Positions 8,786 to 18,978 are shown, numbered from the stretch's first letter. The stretch is 47,257 nt of DNA from CAZJHX01 sp964545715 (GCA_964545715.1 CAZJHX010000083.1:1-47257), one strand, 5' to 3'. Program-made: numbers and translations. Notes: generated by a model from the sequence alone, not told the origin.

Positions 8786-11700
8786 CTAACACAGTCTCGA
8801 TTTTGCTCCTGCCCGTCGGCCCAGCAGAAGCAGCAGCAGTAACCCGAACACCAGGGGTGCGCCGGACCGGCTGCCCTCGGGGGCGCGCTGGCAGCCGCTG
8901 TCGGCTTCTTCGCCCGGGGTTGGCTCGATCGGCGGGTCGCCGGTGTCGGTCGTCGGGTCGCAGTCGATCGCGGTGCCGCAGCTTCCCGTCGCCAGGTCGC
9001 AGGCCTCCAGGCGCCAACAGTCGCCTGCGCCGAACTCCAACGTGGCAGCCGAGAGGTTGCCCGCCGCGTCCGCCGCGCTGATGGTCAGCGTGTACTCGCC
9101 GTCCTCGATTCCAGCCAGGGTGGCGCGCCAGGTGGTGGCGTCCGCGACCGCTGATTCGGGGTCGCCGTCATCCACCGCGACCGTGACGTCGGCCACGCCG
9201 CAGCCGGCGTCTGTCGCTTCGATGGTGACCTCCTGGTCGTCGCTGATGGACACGGCGTCCAGCTGCGGTCCGGTGCGGTCGACCGTGAGCGACGCCGACG
9301 CCTCCGCGGTCAGGCCGGCGCCGTCTGTGCAGCGGACCGTCCAGGTGTGCTCGCCCTCGTCCAAAGCGACCGTCGTCGAGGTGGCGTCCGTCGCCAGGTC
9401 GCCGACGGACTCGCCGTCGACCAGCACGTCCAGGGTCGCGATGCCGGAGCCGTCATCCGCGCAGGCGCCCCAGCTCAAGGTGACGTCCGCCGTGTTCAAG
9501 CATGCGCCGTCCTTCGGCTCCAATAGTGGCGCCGGATTTGGTGCGGCGGCGTCCACAGTGATGCAGCGCGTGCCGGACTTCCGCTCGTGGCGCAGGCGGT
9601 CGCGGGCGATGATCTCCACGCAGTGCTCGCCCTCATCCAGGTCCATGGGCGCCGTGCAGGTGGTGTCGCCTGCGACCGCGCTGTGGAACTCGCCGTCGAC
9701 GAAGACCAGGTAGTCGGCGATGCCCGAGTGCTCGTCCTGCGCGTCGGCCCAACAGAAGGCCTGCCCCTGGCCGTTTGTGACCTCGCCGTCGGCCGGCGCT
9801 GTCAGGTCAAACGGCTCGGGCGGCGTCGTATCGATGGTCACGGTCCACACCGGACCCGCGGCCTCATTGCCCGCGTTGTCCGTGGCCACCAACTGCCAGG
9901 TGTGCTCGCCGTCAGGCAGCGGCTGGGTCGCGTCGGGCGTCGCCTCGCCGTCGAGCAACAGCGCCACCGTGGCGATGCCGCTGCCGTCGTCCTCGGGCGC
10001 TGTCCACTCGAACTTCTGCTCCGGGTTGCTGCTCAGGTGTCCGTCGGCCGGGAACTTGGGTCCAAAGCCCGGTCCCACATGCACAGCCGCCTGGAACCAC
10101 AGCGACCCGCACACGCCCGCGGCGGCGCTGTTTGTCGCCAACAGCACCTGGCCGTCCGATGCGGCCTCGAACGTCGCCGAGATACCGGCCTCCACCGGGG
10201 CGTCCTCCGCGCCTTCGATGATCGTGGTCAGCGCGCCAAACGTCAGGTCTGCGTAGTGCGGTTCGCCCTCGTCGGAGCCCACAGGACTTACACAAGCCGT
10301 ATCGTCCGCGTACTCGGCGTCGCAGGCGGGGCTGGCCGAGAAGCACAGGCCGCCGCGCCCAAAGACGCTGACGGTGTCGCCCTCGCTGACGTCCAGCCCG
10401 GTCGCCAGCGGTTGATCCGGGACGTCGGCGCTGGTCACGCGCCCGCCGAAGACCTGCGCTACCACGGGCGCGGTGCAGTCGATTCCAAAGCCGCCCAGCG
10501 GCGCCGTGGCCGTCGCCTCCGTCCAGTTGCCCAGCACGTCGTAGGCCCGCACCGTCCACGTGTGCTGCCCGTCCGTCAGATCGGTCAGCGTCGCCGTGGT
10601 GGCGTCCGTTCTGGGCGCGGCGACGCCGTCCTGCCACACCTCGTAGGGCAGGGCGTCCAGGCCCGCGCCGGCGTCCTGTGCCGCAGCCCATGAGACCGTC
10701 ACCGAGCCGCCGTTGCACGTCCACGCATCGTCGCCAAGCGGATCCTGCGCCAGCAGCGCAAACTCCGCGGGGCCCGTCTTGTCCACCGTCAGCGTCTGGG
10801 ACGCCGTCTCGGACACGTTGCCGTAGGTGTCGGTGGCGTGCACCAGCCAGGTGTAGACCCCGGCGGGCAGGCACGCGTCGCCGGCCAGCGTCGCCTCGGT
10901 CGCCACGCCCGCATCCACCGTGGTCTCGGCGCCGTCCGCGTCTGTGATCACCACCGAGTACTTCATGATCCCCGCCGGATCGCTGCCCTGCCACTCGAAG
11001 CCGACACAGCCGTCCGAGTACGCGCCCTTGGCCGGGGCGAAGATCGAGACCACAGGGCCCGCGCAGTCGATGTTGAAGGACACGGCCGTCTCGGCGCTGG
11101 TGTTGCCCTCGCCGTCCGTCGTTCGCACCGCCAGCACGTGGTCGCCGTCCTCCGGGTCGTTCATCGTCCACGACCAGGTCCTGAGATCATCGGTGGGCGC
11201 TCCGCCGAGCAGCAGCGCTTTCCAGGCCCCGCCGTCGAGCCTCAGCTCCACGCTGGCGACCCCCGAACCGGTGTCCGTGGCCGTCCCGGTCGCACTGATC
11301 GCCGCACAGCCCTGGCTCGCGCCCTCCAGCGGCGTCTGCACCACCAACTCGGGCGCAGTCGTGTCCGGCGACAGCGTCAGGCTCCACGGGGTGCCGAGGC
11401 CGGCCGCTCGCGGCTTGTCGTTGTCGTCCACCGCTACGGTCAGCCACGACCAGTCGCCCACCGTCAGCGGCTTGGCCGGGCGTGCGCACAGCTCGGGCGC
11501 GTCCACGACCACGTCCACTTCGTTGTCGTTAGCATCCACAAAGGCCACCGCGTACGTGGCCAGGGGCGCGGCACCGGCCTCCGCAGCCGTCCAACACACG
11601 CGCGGCATCAGCGTGTCCACAGCCGCCCCGTTCTCAGGGCTGGCGTGCTCGAACCAGCCCGGTCCGTCGGCGTAGACCACATTCAGCGTCACGGTCGCCG

Positions 11701-14700
11701 TCGCCTTGCCGCCGTAGCCGTCGGCCACTGTGTAGGTGAAGACCTGGGGCCCTGCGTCCGCCCCCGTGATCGTCAGCGTGCCGTCATCGTTGACCGCGAT
11801 GTCCGGTCCCGCGCCGTCCACGGACAACAGATAGATCGCGTCCCCGTCCGCGTCGGAGTCGTTGGCCAGCACCTCCAGAGTCGTCGGCTCGCCCACGTGC
11901 ACCGTCGCGCTGTCCTGCACGGCCTCGGGCGCCGTGTTCTCGTCGCGATACAGCCGCAGGTCGGCGCCGCCGATCACCGTCGGCGAGTCCGGCGTCGGCG
12001 ACCACGCGACCGCCAGGTTGTCCCCGCCGCCGCCCTCTTTCATGAGCGCCTCGATGTAGTAGACCTCGCCCTTTTGCAGCGCCACCGGCGCGGATTTCTG
12101 CTGGGCGTATTTGTTCCACTGCTCGGCGCTGCTCCAGCCGGGGACCGTCGCGATCTTCGCGGCGTTGGCCGCCGTGTGGTCCGTGCTCAGCCACAGCTCG
12201 CCGTTGTCGTCCGAGGCGATCCAGAACGTGTAGTCGCCGCTGTCGGGCGCCACCAGGAACGCCCGCATGCGTACGCCGTAGCTGTCGAAGACGTTGGTCG
12301 GCGCTTTGAAGCTGGGCACGATGGCGCTGTCGCCCGGGTTGTCGGGGTAGTCGGCGGAGCCGGTCAGCGACGAAATGGCCGTGCCGCCGATCCCGAACCA
12401 GCGCTCCATCAGCACGCCGTGATTGCTGACGTTGACCATGACCGTGGTGACGTCGTCGTGTCCCGTGCTGGAGGTGACCGTGTAGTCGAACGAGTCCACG
12501 CCGGTCCACTTGTCGGCGGGCGTGTAGGTCCACGTGCCGTCGCCCGTCGTGGTCACCGCGCCATGCGCCCCCTGCGTGACCGCCGTGATGTCCGCCACGC
12601 CGTCGTGCGACAGCGCGGTGCCGGCCAGGTCAAAGCTGATCGGGGTGCCCATCTGAGTCGCGAACTGCCCCTCCAGCCCGCCGATCGCCGGCATCCAGTC
12701 CGGCAACGTCGCCACCGAATCGGCGGCCGACTCGCTGATCACCAGGCCCCACGTGTCCCGCATGAAGGCCGTCATGTCGTGCCCGACCGCGTTGGAATAG
12801 CGGATAAGCAGCTCGTCCCGCTTCTCCTGGTCGCTGCCCGGCAGATCGTCCTTTGCCATCTCGTTGTATTGGGTGATGACCGATGTGAGGGGCGCCCACG
12901 TCCACGTGTTCTTCAGCTGCAGAAACATGGCCAGCTTCACGCCCACGCCGACCGACGCGTAGGTCTGCGCCGGCAGCCCGTTGAGCGCCTGCTTCATGAC
13001 GCCGACCCGGGAGCCTGTCCACGCCCAGCCGCCCGTCGGCGCCGGCTCCATCGCGTCGTACGCATACGTCGTGAAGAGGTTCACCGTGCACTCCACGCTG
13101 CCGTCAAACGTGTACGGATTGGCGTAGCCCCAGCTCTTGTCGGGGCGTCGCTGACTCTCGTGCCCCAGCTCGTGGAACCAGCCCCACGAGCCGCTCTTCT
13201 TGAGCCCGTCCGGGTTGCCCAGCTGGGCTCCGGCGCTGTGCGGCCCCTGCGTCGGGTAGCCCGAGTGCAGGTAGCCCACGCTGATCTGCACGTCGATGTT
13301 GATGCGCTCCCCATTGGTCCGCAGATACCCGTGATTGGCCAGCGCGTCCTGGTTGTTGACCACCGCGTTCCAGAACGTCATCAGCTCGGTGGGCTTCTCC
13401 AGCTGCGCGATGAACTTGGACGGCAGCGAGATCTGCAGCCCCGGCGCCACCAACTCCGCATAGGGCGCCGGGTTGTCCCGGATGCCGCCCAGCCACTGCG
13501 CGTCGGTGGTCTCGCCCAGCACAAAAAACGGCGCGTCCACAGCGCCGTCGATCGTCACGTCAAACGGCGCAAGCTCGGTGTTCTTGGTGCCGACGTCCAC
13601 GTACACCGCCCCACCGTACGGGCTGGCGATCAGCACCGTCTCGGCGTCAGCGCTGAAGCTGCGCGACACCTTGGGCATGCGCATCCAGGTGCCCTTGCCG
13701 CCGATGTTGTCCGTGCAGCCGTTGATGCGCAGCTTGATGCCCTTGCCGACCGCGTCCGCGGGCACCGTGACCGTCACCACCTCGCCCGGCGCCGCGTACA
13801 CGCCGGTGCTGTGCCAGCGCGTGATCTTGGGGTCGACGCTCACCGTGCGCACCACGCGCGGGGCGTCGTCCGGCACGGCACCAAACACGGCATCCGCGGT
13901 GCGGTGCTTGGTCACCTCGGTCACGGGCGTGTTCTCCAAGAGCGTCTGCTCTCGCTTCAGCAGCGACTGGTCCCACGCGTCGCCGACCGGCGTCGAGGGC
14001 CCGGGGCTGATCGTCAAGATGCTCAGGTCGAACAGTGCATCCAGCGTCTTCACGAGCGGATCGTCCGGAGACAGCGGGTCGTAGATCGCGCCAAACAGGG
14101 TCGCTCCCCGCGCCAGGTCGCCGGCGCTGAAGCCCGATTTGTCTTTGAGCATCGCGATGAGGTCGCTGCTTGTGACCTGTCCGCTTGCAGCCGTCACGTC
14201 CAGCGTGCCGGTGTCCCAGCGGTGCTCGCCGGTAAACCCGATGCCCGCCTCACGCAGCAGCTTGTTGCCCGGCGCGTTGTAGACCGGCTTGCCCCACCAC
14301 CATTTGTAGCCGACGCCGTAGTCCACCATCATCAGCGCGCCGCCGCCGCGTACGTAGTCGCCGATCGCCTCCAGGTTGGCCGCCGGCTCGCCGCTGCCCA
14401 GCCACGGCGGCACGTACAGGTCCGCTCCGCTCAGGTCAGCGGCCAGACCGGCCTCGTCGGTCACCGTCACGTCCACATATCCCTGCCCCGCCAGCCAGTC
14501 CGCGACCGATTGGGAGGAGGTCACGATGCTCACGGCGGTGTCGTCGGTCCCGGTCAGCCACGTCACGGCGTTTGTGTAGAAGGCGCCGGACTGCTTGCTG
14601 TACGTGCCCATGTTCATCATCTGGTGATCGCCCATCGCCACGACACGACCGGCGCCCCAGGACGCGGCGGCGATCATCGGCCCCTGGGCCTGGTTGTTTG

Positions 14701-15256
14701 TGTACCAGGCGATGTCGTAGGCCTCGACGCCGTACGCGACCATCTTTCCGGGCTGCACGCCGCTGTGGACGCTAGTGACCCCCGCCAGCAGCTGTGTGCG
14801 GGCCTCGGCGCTGTCCAGCAGCGCATTGACCGCGACCCGCCAGCTGTCGGAGACCGTATCGGCGCCCGCCACCGTAAGCGTGACCGTGATCGCCCCGGCA
14901 AACCCGGCCGGCGGCGTGATCGTCAGCCCATTGAGCGCTGCGTTGGCTGCGTCTGTATCGACCGCCGTAAAGGACAGGGATCCGCTGTTGTTGCCGCCGG
15001 GGCCGACAAGCGACAGCCCGTCCGTGCTCGCCAGCGTCAGGGTGCCGCCGTCCGCGGCCAGGGTGATCGTATCCGCCGCCTCCAGCGTGCCGTTGAGCGC
15101 CGGCGCGTCGAAGGTCTCGGCCGCCAGCACCAGGGCGTCGCCCGTGCGTGTGACTGCGACCGTCGGAACGGTAAGCGAGGTGATCTCGGCCGAGGCCGTG
15201 GATGCGCACAAAAGCGCGATGATGATCGAGGTGATGGCCGGGTTGCGTCCGTGCAT
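8786..15256 (-). CDS. Giant M60-like metalloprotease with PA14 and Ig repeats
   Basis: A 2156-aa exported protein. A signal peptide (SIIIALLCASTASA) is followed by a beta-rich region, then a ThuA/glutamine-amidotransferase-like region (about 150-400). An M60 (enhancin/IMPa-type) peptidase domain has HELGHE at 695-700 and a downstream Glu in DGSVECTVNL near 720, fitting HExxH-x(8-28)-E. Next come a PA14-like domain (about 950-1100, ERWFGIGGTAISSL), a cadherin-like module (LEVLANDSDADGDAIYLLSV), and many bacterial Ig-like repeats with DGEHTW and TVDKTGP motifs. It ends in a MYXO-CTERM-like tail (SGCQ near 2120, LVFGLLLLLLLGRR). It is probably surface-displayed and cleaves mucin-like glycoproteins, as M60 enzymes do. 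ATG 15256 has AAGGAG 8 nt upstream; an upstream in-frame start lacks this. Confidence 0.9.
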   Translation of the reverse strand: MHGRNPAITSIIIALLCASTASAEITSLTVPTVAVTRTGDALVLAAETFDAPALNGTLEAADTITLAADGGTLTLASTDGLSLVGPGGNNSGSLSFTAVDTDAANAALNGLTITPPAGFAGAITVTLTVAGADTVSDSWRVAVNALLDSAEARTQLLAGVTSVHSGVQPGKMVAYGVEAYDIAWYTNNQAQGPMIAAASWGAGRVVAMGDHQMMNMGTYSKQSGAFYTNAVTWLTGTDDTAVSIVTSSQSVADWLAGQGYVDVTVTDEAGLAADLSGADLYVPPWLGSGEPAANLEAIGDYVRGGGALMMVDYGVGYKWWWGKPVYNAPGNKLLREAGIGFTGEHRWDTGTLDVTAASGQVTSSDLIAMLKDKSGFSAGDLARGATLFGAIYDPLSPDDPLVKTLDALFDLSILTISPGPSTPVGDAWDQSLLKREQTLLENTPVTEVTKHRTADAVFGAVPDDAPRVVRTVSVDPKITRWHSTGVYAAPGEVVTVTVPADAVGKGIKLRINGCTDNIGGKGTWMRMPKVSRSFSADAETVLIASPYGGAVYVDVGTKNTELAPFDVTIDGAVDAPFFVLGETTDAQWLGGIRDNPAPYAELVAPGLQISLPSKFIAQLEKPTELMTFWNAVVNNQDALANHGYLRTNGERINIDVQISVGYLHSGYPTQGPHSAGAQLGNPDGLKKSGSWGWFHELGHESQRRPDKSWGYANPYTFDGSVECTVNLFTTYAYDAMEPAPTGGWAWTGSRVGVMKQALNGLPAQTYASVGVGVKLAMFLQLKNTWTWAPLTSVITQYNEMAKDDLPGSDQEKRDELLIRYSNAVGHDMTAFMRDTWGLVISESAADSVATLPDWMPAIGGLEGQFATQMGTPISFDLAGTALSHDGVADITAVTQGAHGAVTTTGDGTWTYTPADKWTGVDSFDYTVTSSTGHDDVTTVMVNVSNHGVLMERWFGIGGTAISSLTGSADYPDNPGDSAIVPSFKAPTNVFDSYGVRMRAFLVAPDSGDYTFWIASDDNGELWLSTDHTAANAAKIATVPGWSSAEQWNKYAQQKSAPVALQKGEVYYIEALMKEGGGGDNLAVAWSPTPDSPTVIGGADLRLYRDENTAPEAVQDSATVHVGEPTTLEVLANDSDADGDAIYLLSVDGAGPDIAVNDDGTLTITGADAGPQVFTYTVADGYGGKATATVTLNVVYADGPGWFEHASPENGAAVDTLMPRVCWTAAEAGAAPLATYAVAFVDANDNEVDVVVDAPELCARPAKPLTVGDWSWLTVAVDDNDKPRAAGLGTPWSLTLSPDTTAPELVVQTPLEGASQGCAAISATGTATDTGSGVASVELRLDGGAWKALLLGGAPTDDLRTWSWTMNDPEDGDHVLAVRTTDGEGNTSAETAVSFNIDCAGPVVSIFAPAKGAYSDGCVGFEWQGSDPAGIMKYSVVITDADGAETTVDAGVATEATLAGDACLPAGVYTWLVHATDTYGNVSETASQTLTVDKTGPAEFALLAQDPLGDDAWTCNGGSVTVSWAAAQDAGAGLDALPYEVWQDGVAAPRTDATTATLTDLTDGQHTWTVRAYDVLGNWTEATATAPLGGFGIDCTAPVVAQVFGGRVTSADVPDQPLATGLDVSEGDTVSVFGRGGLCFSASPACDAEYADDTACVSPVGSDEGEPHYADLTFGALTTIIEGAEDAPVEAGISATFEAASDGQVLLATNSAAAGVCGSLWFQAAVHVGPGFGPKFPADGHLSSNPEQKFEWTAPEDDGSGIATVALLLDGEATPDATQPLPDGEHTWQLVATDNAGNEAAGPVWTVTIDTTPPEPFDLTAPADGEVTNGQGQAFCWADAQDEHSGIADYLVFVDGEFHSAVAGDTTCTAPMDLDEGEHCVEIIARDRLRHERKSGTRCITVDAAAPNPAPLLEPKDGACLNTADVTLSWGACADDGSGIATLDVLVDGESVGDLATDATSTTVALDEGEHTWTVRCTDGAGLTAEASASLTVDRTGPQLDAVSISDDQEVTIEATDAGCGVADVTVAVDDGDPESAVADATTWRATLAGIEDGEYTLTISAADAAGNLSAATLEFGAGDCWRLEACDLATGSCGTAIDCDPTTDTGDPPIEPTPGEEADSGCQRAPEGSRSGAPLVFGLLLLLLLGRRAGAKSRLC

Positions 15257-15321
15257 GGTGGCGTCTCCTTTTTCGCGGCGCACAGCATAGCCTTAAAACC
15301 GAGGCGCGTTACCGATAGAGT

Positions 15322-16491
15322 GTGGTGGTGCCTGTTGTTGTTGTTATCGCTGTCCTCGTCTGTGGCTGTTCGGATCCCGAGCCGCGGACCCCCAAAGATG
15401 CCGCCGCCGACGCGCCCTCCGGTGCGGAGGACATCAGCGCTTCCGAGCCGGAGCTGCCCGCCGCCGCCCCCGATCTCGCGGAGCCCGACGTGCCGCCCGT
15501 GCCCGACGTGCCGCCGCCCGAGCCCGACCTCGGCCCACCGCCGCCGCCGCCGTGCGAAGCGGGTGGCTGTGCCGCCAAGGCGTGGTGCGATCTGGAGGCG
15601 GAACACTGCGTGTGCAAGCCCGGCTTCGACGGCGACGGCGAGACCTGTGAGGCGCCTTCAAACGAGGATCCGGAGCAGCGCACCCAGGCTCAGGTGTGCG
15701 CCCGGTACAACGCCGATATCGCGTCCACGGCCGAAAAGACCTCCACCGGAGGCGACGTCGCCCAGTGCCTGCCCGGAGCGGTGACCCGTGCCGCGCTCAA
15801 CGACGGCCTGCGCCGGCTGAACCTGTACCGCTGGCTGGCAGGCCTGCAGCCCGCCTGGGACCGCCCCAACCTCAACCAGCCGGCCCAGGAGGCGGCGCTG
15901 ATGATGCACGCCAACAACGCGCTGAGCCACGGCCCGCCCAAGACCTGGAAGTGCTACACCGACGCCGGGGCCAAGTCCGCGGGCTCCAGCAACCTGGCGC
16001 TGGGCACCAAGACGATCCCGGCCGCCATCGACCTGTTCATCGCCGATCCAGGCACGCCGTCCCTGGGCCACCGCCGTTGGTGCCTGAACCCGCCGCTGGG
16101 CAAGACCGGCTTCGGCGCCTTCGGCAAGGGCGGCGCCATGCACGCCTTTGGCAAAGGCAACAGCTACGCCCCGGCCTACGTCACTTATCCGGCGCCCGGG
16201 CCGTATCCCGCCGCGCTGGTCAAGGGCCCGTGGAGCTTCTCGTCCTCCGCGTATGCGCTGACAGCCGAGACCACCGGCCAGGTCACGCTGCCGTCGGGCG
16301 AGGTGGCACAGCTGAGTCTCAAGGGGCTGGGCGGCAGCGGCTTCGGCTACCCGCCGGCGATTGTGCTGACGCCCGTGGGCGCCAAGTTCGGCAAGAGCGG
16401 CGCCGTTCAGATCACGCTGTCCAAGCTCAAGCACAAGGGCGAGGACGCCGACGTGACCTGGACGACGACCCTGGTGGACTGCGCGCAGTAG
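15322..16491 (+). CDS. CAP/SCP-domain lipoprotein
   Basis: A 387- to 389-aa predicted lipoprotein (hydrophobic VVVVIAVLVCGC with the modified Cys last). A Pro/Glu/Asp-rich linker (VPPVPDVPPPEPDLGPPPPP) is followed by an EGF-like Cys cluster (CDLEAEHCVCKPGFDGDGE) and a CAP (SCP/PR-1) domain. CAP hallmarks are LNLYRWLAGLQPAW, ALMMHANNALSH and the strand GHRRWCLNP. CAP proteins are extracellular; bacterial members have mixed or unknown activities. Three consecutive GTG codons (15322, 15325, 15328) could start it; TAGAGT at 15316-15321 lies directly before, and GTG 15328 gives 6-nt spacing. It is divergent from the M60 gene. Confidence 0.85.
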   Translation: MVVPVVVVIAVLVCGCSDPEPRTPKDAAADAPSGAEDISASEPELPAAAPDLAEPDVPPVPDVPPPEPDLGPPPPPPCEAGGCAAKAWCDLEAEHCVCKPGFDGDGETCEAPSNEDPEQRTQAQVCARYNADIASTAEKTSTGGDVAQCLPGAVTRAALNDGLRRLNLYRWLAGLQPAWDRPNLNQPAQEAALMMHANNALSHGPPKTWKCYTDAGAKSAGSSNLALGTKTIPAAIDLFIADPGTPSLGHRRWCLNPPLGKTGFGAFGKGGAMHAFGKGNSYAPAYVTYPAPGPYPAALVKGPWSFSSSAYALTAETTGQVTLPSGEVAQLSLKGLGGSGFGYPPAIVLTPVGAKFGKSGAVQITLSKLKHKGEDADVTWTTTLVDCAQ

Positions 16492-16493
16492 AG

Positions 16494-16973
16494 ATGTCCA
16501 AGCACCACGCGGCCAAGCATCTGTTGTGGGCGCTGCTGGTGCTGGCGCTCGCGGGTTCGGTAGGAGGCGCGTGGCTGGTGCTAGCGACTGGTCCGGATGA
16601 CGCGGGTCTTTCCGCAGAGCATGACCTGGATCCCCAGGCCGCGAAACGGGGGCAGAAAATTAGCCGGCGGTGGGTCTTTGCGCCGCCCACGCACCAGCGT
16701 CAGCGTCACCATGCGCCGCTTGAACTCGTACTCGATCGCGTATTCGGCGTCGCCCATCGACAGCGAGCGCGGGTACTCGCGGTTCAGCTTGGCGACCAGC
16801 GCCTCGGGCAGGGCCGGCGGCAGCAGGTCGTTGTCCGACAGCAGCCCCAGCTCATCGCCGCTCTCAAGCCCCAGCTCCGCCAGCCGCGCCAGCACCCACT
16901 GCTCGGGCTCGGCTGCCTCGAACACCGTGTAGAGCGCCTCCTCCCGACCCGCCATGACCAGCTGGTGATATAG
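16494..16973 (+). CDS. Doubtful small membrane-segment ORF
   Basis: An ATG 2 bp after the preceding stop opens a frame whose first 29 codons encode a good membrane helix (LLWALLVLALAGSVGGAWLV). These codons exactly fill the gap before the convergent helicase gene. Beyond that, the frame is antisense to the helicase, and its Gln/Arg-rich sequence looks like shadow. It may be a real one-helix protein, or the 5' end of a gene whose remainder was lost when the helicase moved next to it. Low confidence in the 3' part. Confidence 0.25.
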   Translation: MSKHHAAKHLLWALLVLALAGSVGGAWLVLATGPDDAGLSAEHDLDPQAAKRGQKISRRWVFAPPTHQRQRHHAPLELVLDRVFGVAHRQRARVLAVQLGDQRLGQGRRQQVVVRQQPQLIAALKPQLRQPRQHPLLGLGCLEHRVERLLPTRHDQLVI

Positions 16974-18929
16974 CGACGCCAGCGCCAGCCGCTCCAACGT
17001 CTCCGGGCGCGCCGCTTTGAAGATCGACCCCCGCAAAAACAGGTCGCGCACGGCCTCCCGCGCCAGCGCGCCGGTCGGGATCTCTTCCCGCGTCGCCAGC
17101 ACCTTGCGCGCGTATACTCGCTCGATGACGGCTACCGCCGCGCCCTTCTCCAGCGCCACGCGGGCTAATCGATCGCGGCCCAGCCCCTCATCGGCCAGCG
17201 CGCGCAGAGACAGCGGGATGGCGCACGTGGCCACAATGTGCGTGTCGCGCTGACCCGACCCCAGCGCCCGCGTGTCCAGCACCGCGATCGCTGGATGGGT
17301 CTCGGGATCCACCGCGCTGTCGCGTCCCAGCTCGATCTCGGTCCCCCCGTTGGCCCACGCCGTGCGCCGCTTTCGCTCTCTGCGCACGTGCGCGCATCGT
17401 GGATCGGCCGCCAGCGCCAGCGCGGCCAGGGTGCGGCTGGACGGTGTGGCGGCGTCATCGCGATCGCCCAGCCCCATCGCCTTGCGCAGCCGTCGCCTTC
17501 CCGCGCGCGCCTCCGACAGCGCGTAGCGGCTCAGTCCGTGTCGCCGAGGGTCGCCGTCCCTGACAGCGCGTATCAGCGCCACCGCGTCGCACCCCTGCGC
17601 GCGCAGATCGTCCTCGGCGTCCTCCGGTCGCTCTCGGGCAAAGAGCGGCCGATCGACCCCCAGCGCCGCCACCAGATCGATGACGGCGCCCAGCAGCGGT
17701 CCGCCCTGCGCCTCCACCAGCAGCCGCCCCAGGTGCGACGGCAGCGGCAGGCCGAACAGACGCCTGCCGCGCTCCGTGATCACGGCCGCCTTATCCAGCG
17801 CGCCCAGCGCTGCCAGCTCTTCGGTGGCGGCCTGTACGGCATGATCGCGTGGTGCATCAAAGAAGGGCAGGGCGTTGACGTCCTCGCCGCACCCCGCCGC
17901 CGCCAGCACCAGCGGCACCAGCGACTCGCGCATCATCTGCGGCGGCGTCATCGGGTCCAACCGGGCGGCCTGGTCCCACAGCCGGTAGACCACGCCTTCG
18001 CTCGTTCGTCCGGCGCGACCCGCCCGCTGCTCCGCGCTGTCGTCGGCGATCGGTACCAACATCAAGAAGCCGCGCCCCCCGAAGTAGCGGGTCTGACGCA
18101 CCAGCCCCGAGTCGATCACCACGCCGATCCCGTCGATGGTCAGCGACGTCTCGGCCACGTTGGTCGCCAGGATCACGCGCCGCCGCCGTCCACGCTCAAA
18201 GACGCGGCTCTGCTCCTTGAGGCTCAGCCCGCCGTGCAGCGGCAGCACGTCCAGATCCGTGCCGTGCAGGGCCGCAGCCGACTGCGCGATCTCCCCCTTG
18301 CCGGGCAGAAACACCAAGATGTCGCCCGGATCGCTCTGTGCCGCCCGCACCGCCGCCAGCACGCGCGACTCCAGGCCCTTGACCGCCGGCAGCAGCGTGC
18401 CCTTGGGTAGATGGCGCTTGTCCACGCCGAACGTGCGCCCCTCCGCATGGATGTGCCTGCCGCCCAGCGACGCGGCCAGGCGCTCGCCCTCGATCGTGGC
18501 GCTCATGACCAGCAGCCGCCCCGCAAACCGCTTGCGCAGCAGCGCCAGGATCAGGTCTGTGTCCAGCCCGCGCTCGTGAAACTCGTCCATGATGACGGTG
18601 TCGAAGCCGTCCAGCCCGTCGCCGCCCAACATCCGCAGCACGATGCCCGGCGTGGCAAACACCACCTGCGTGCCCGCTGCACAGCGATGATCGTCGCGCA
18701 CGCTGTAGCCGACCCGGCCGCCCAGGCGCGCGCCCTCCAGCTGGGCCACACGCACAGCCAGGCTGCGGCAGGCCACCCGTCGCGGCTCCACCACCAGCAC
18801 CCGGCCCAGCTTTGCGCACCAGCGCGGCACCTGGGTCGATTTCCCTGAGCCGGTGGGCGATGACACAACCACGGGCCCCGCCTCCAGGGCGGCCATCACC
18901 GGGTCACGAACGGCTTCGATCGGCAGCAT
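16581..18929 (-). CDS. hrpB: HrpB-like DEAH/RHA helicase
   Basis: A 782-aa cytoplasmic ATP-dependent RNA helicase. Motif I is SSPTGSGKST (about 23-32), motif II is DEFHERGL rather than the usual DEAH or DEVH, motif III is SATIEGE, and motif VI is QRAGRAGR; TNVAETSLTIDG is the family's characteristic block. The order of helicase core, winged-helix/ratchet region and a short C-terminal domain, plus the length near 800, fits HrpB rather than the larger HrpA. The C-terminal tail (YEFKRRMVTLTLVRGRRKDP) is short for the group. A TATGCT box lies about 14 nt before the ATG. Its physiological role in bacteria is not well defined. Confidence 0.85.
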   Translation of the reverse strand: MLPIEAVRDPVMAALEAGPVVVSSPTGSGKSTQVPRWCAKLGRVLVVEPRRVACRSLAVRVAQLEGARLGGRVGYSVRDDHRCAAGTQVVFATPGIVLRMLGGDGLDGFDTVIMDEFHERGLDTDLILALLRKRFAGRLLVMSATIEGERLAASLGGRHIHAEGRTFGVDKRHLPKGTLLPAVKGLESRVLAAVRAAQSDPGDILVFLPGKGEIAQSAAALHGTDLDVLPLHGGLSLKEQSRVFERGRRRRVILATNVAETSLTIDGIGVVIDSGLVRQTRYFGGRGFLMLVPIADDSAEQRAGRAGRTSEGVVYRLWDQAARLDPMTPPQMMRESLVPLVLAAAGCGEDVNALPFFDAPRDHAVQAATEELAALGALDKAAVITERGRRLFGLPLPSHLGRLLVEAQGGPLLGAVIDLVAALGVDRPLFARERPEDAEDDLRAQGCDAVALIRAVRDGDPRRHGLSRYALSEARAGRRRLRKAMGLGDRDDAATPSSRTLAALALAADPRCAHVRRERKRRTAWANGGTEIELGRDSAVDPETHPAIAVLDTRALGSGQRDTHIVATCAIPLSLRALADEGLGRDRLARVALEKGAAVAVIERVYARKVLATREEIPTGALAREAVRDLFLRGSIFKAARPETLERLALASLYHQLVMAGREEALYTVFEAAEPEQWVLARLAELGLESGDELGLLSDNDLLPPALPEALVAKLNREYPRSLSMGDAEYAIEYEFKRRMVTLTLVRGRRKDPPPANFLPPFRGLGIQVMLCGKTRVIRTSR

Positions 18930-18978
18930 CGCGATGTGGTGTTAGCATACGCCCCGCACTAACGCTCAGGAGGGCACC

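Noticed and set aside
10838..15784. A 1648-codon plus-strand open frame
   Set aside because: It lies antisense to the M60 protease gene, is rich in Arg, His and Gly typical of shadow frames in high-GC DNA, and shows no domain or signal.
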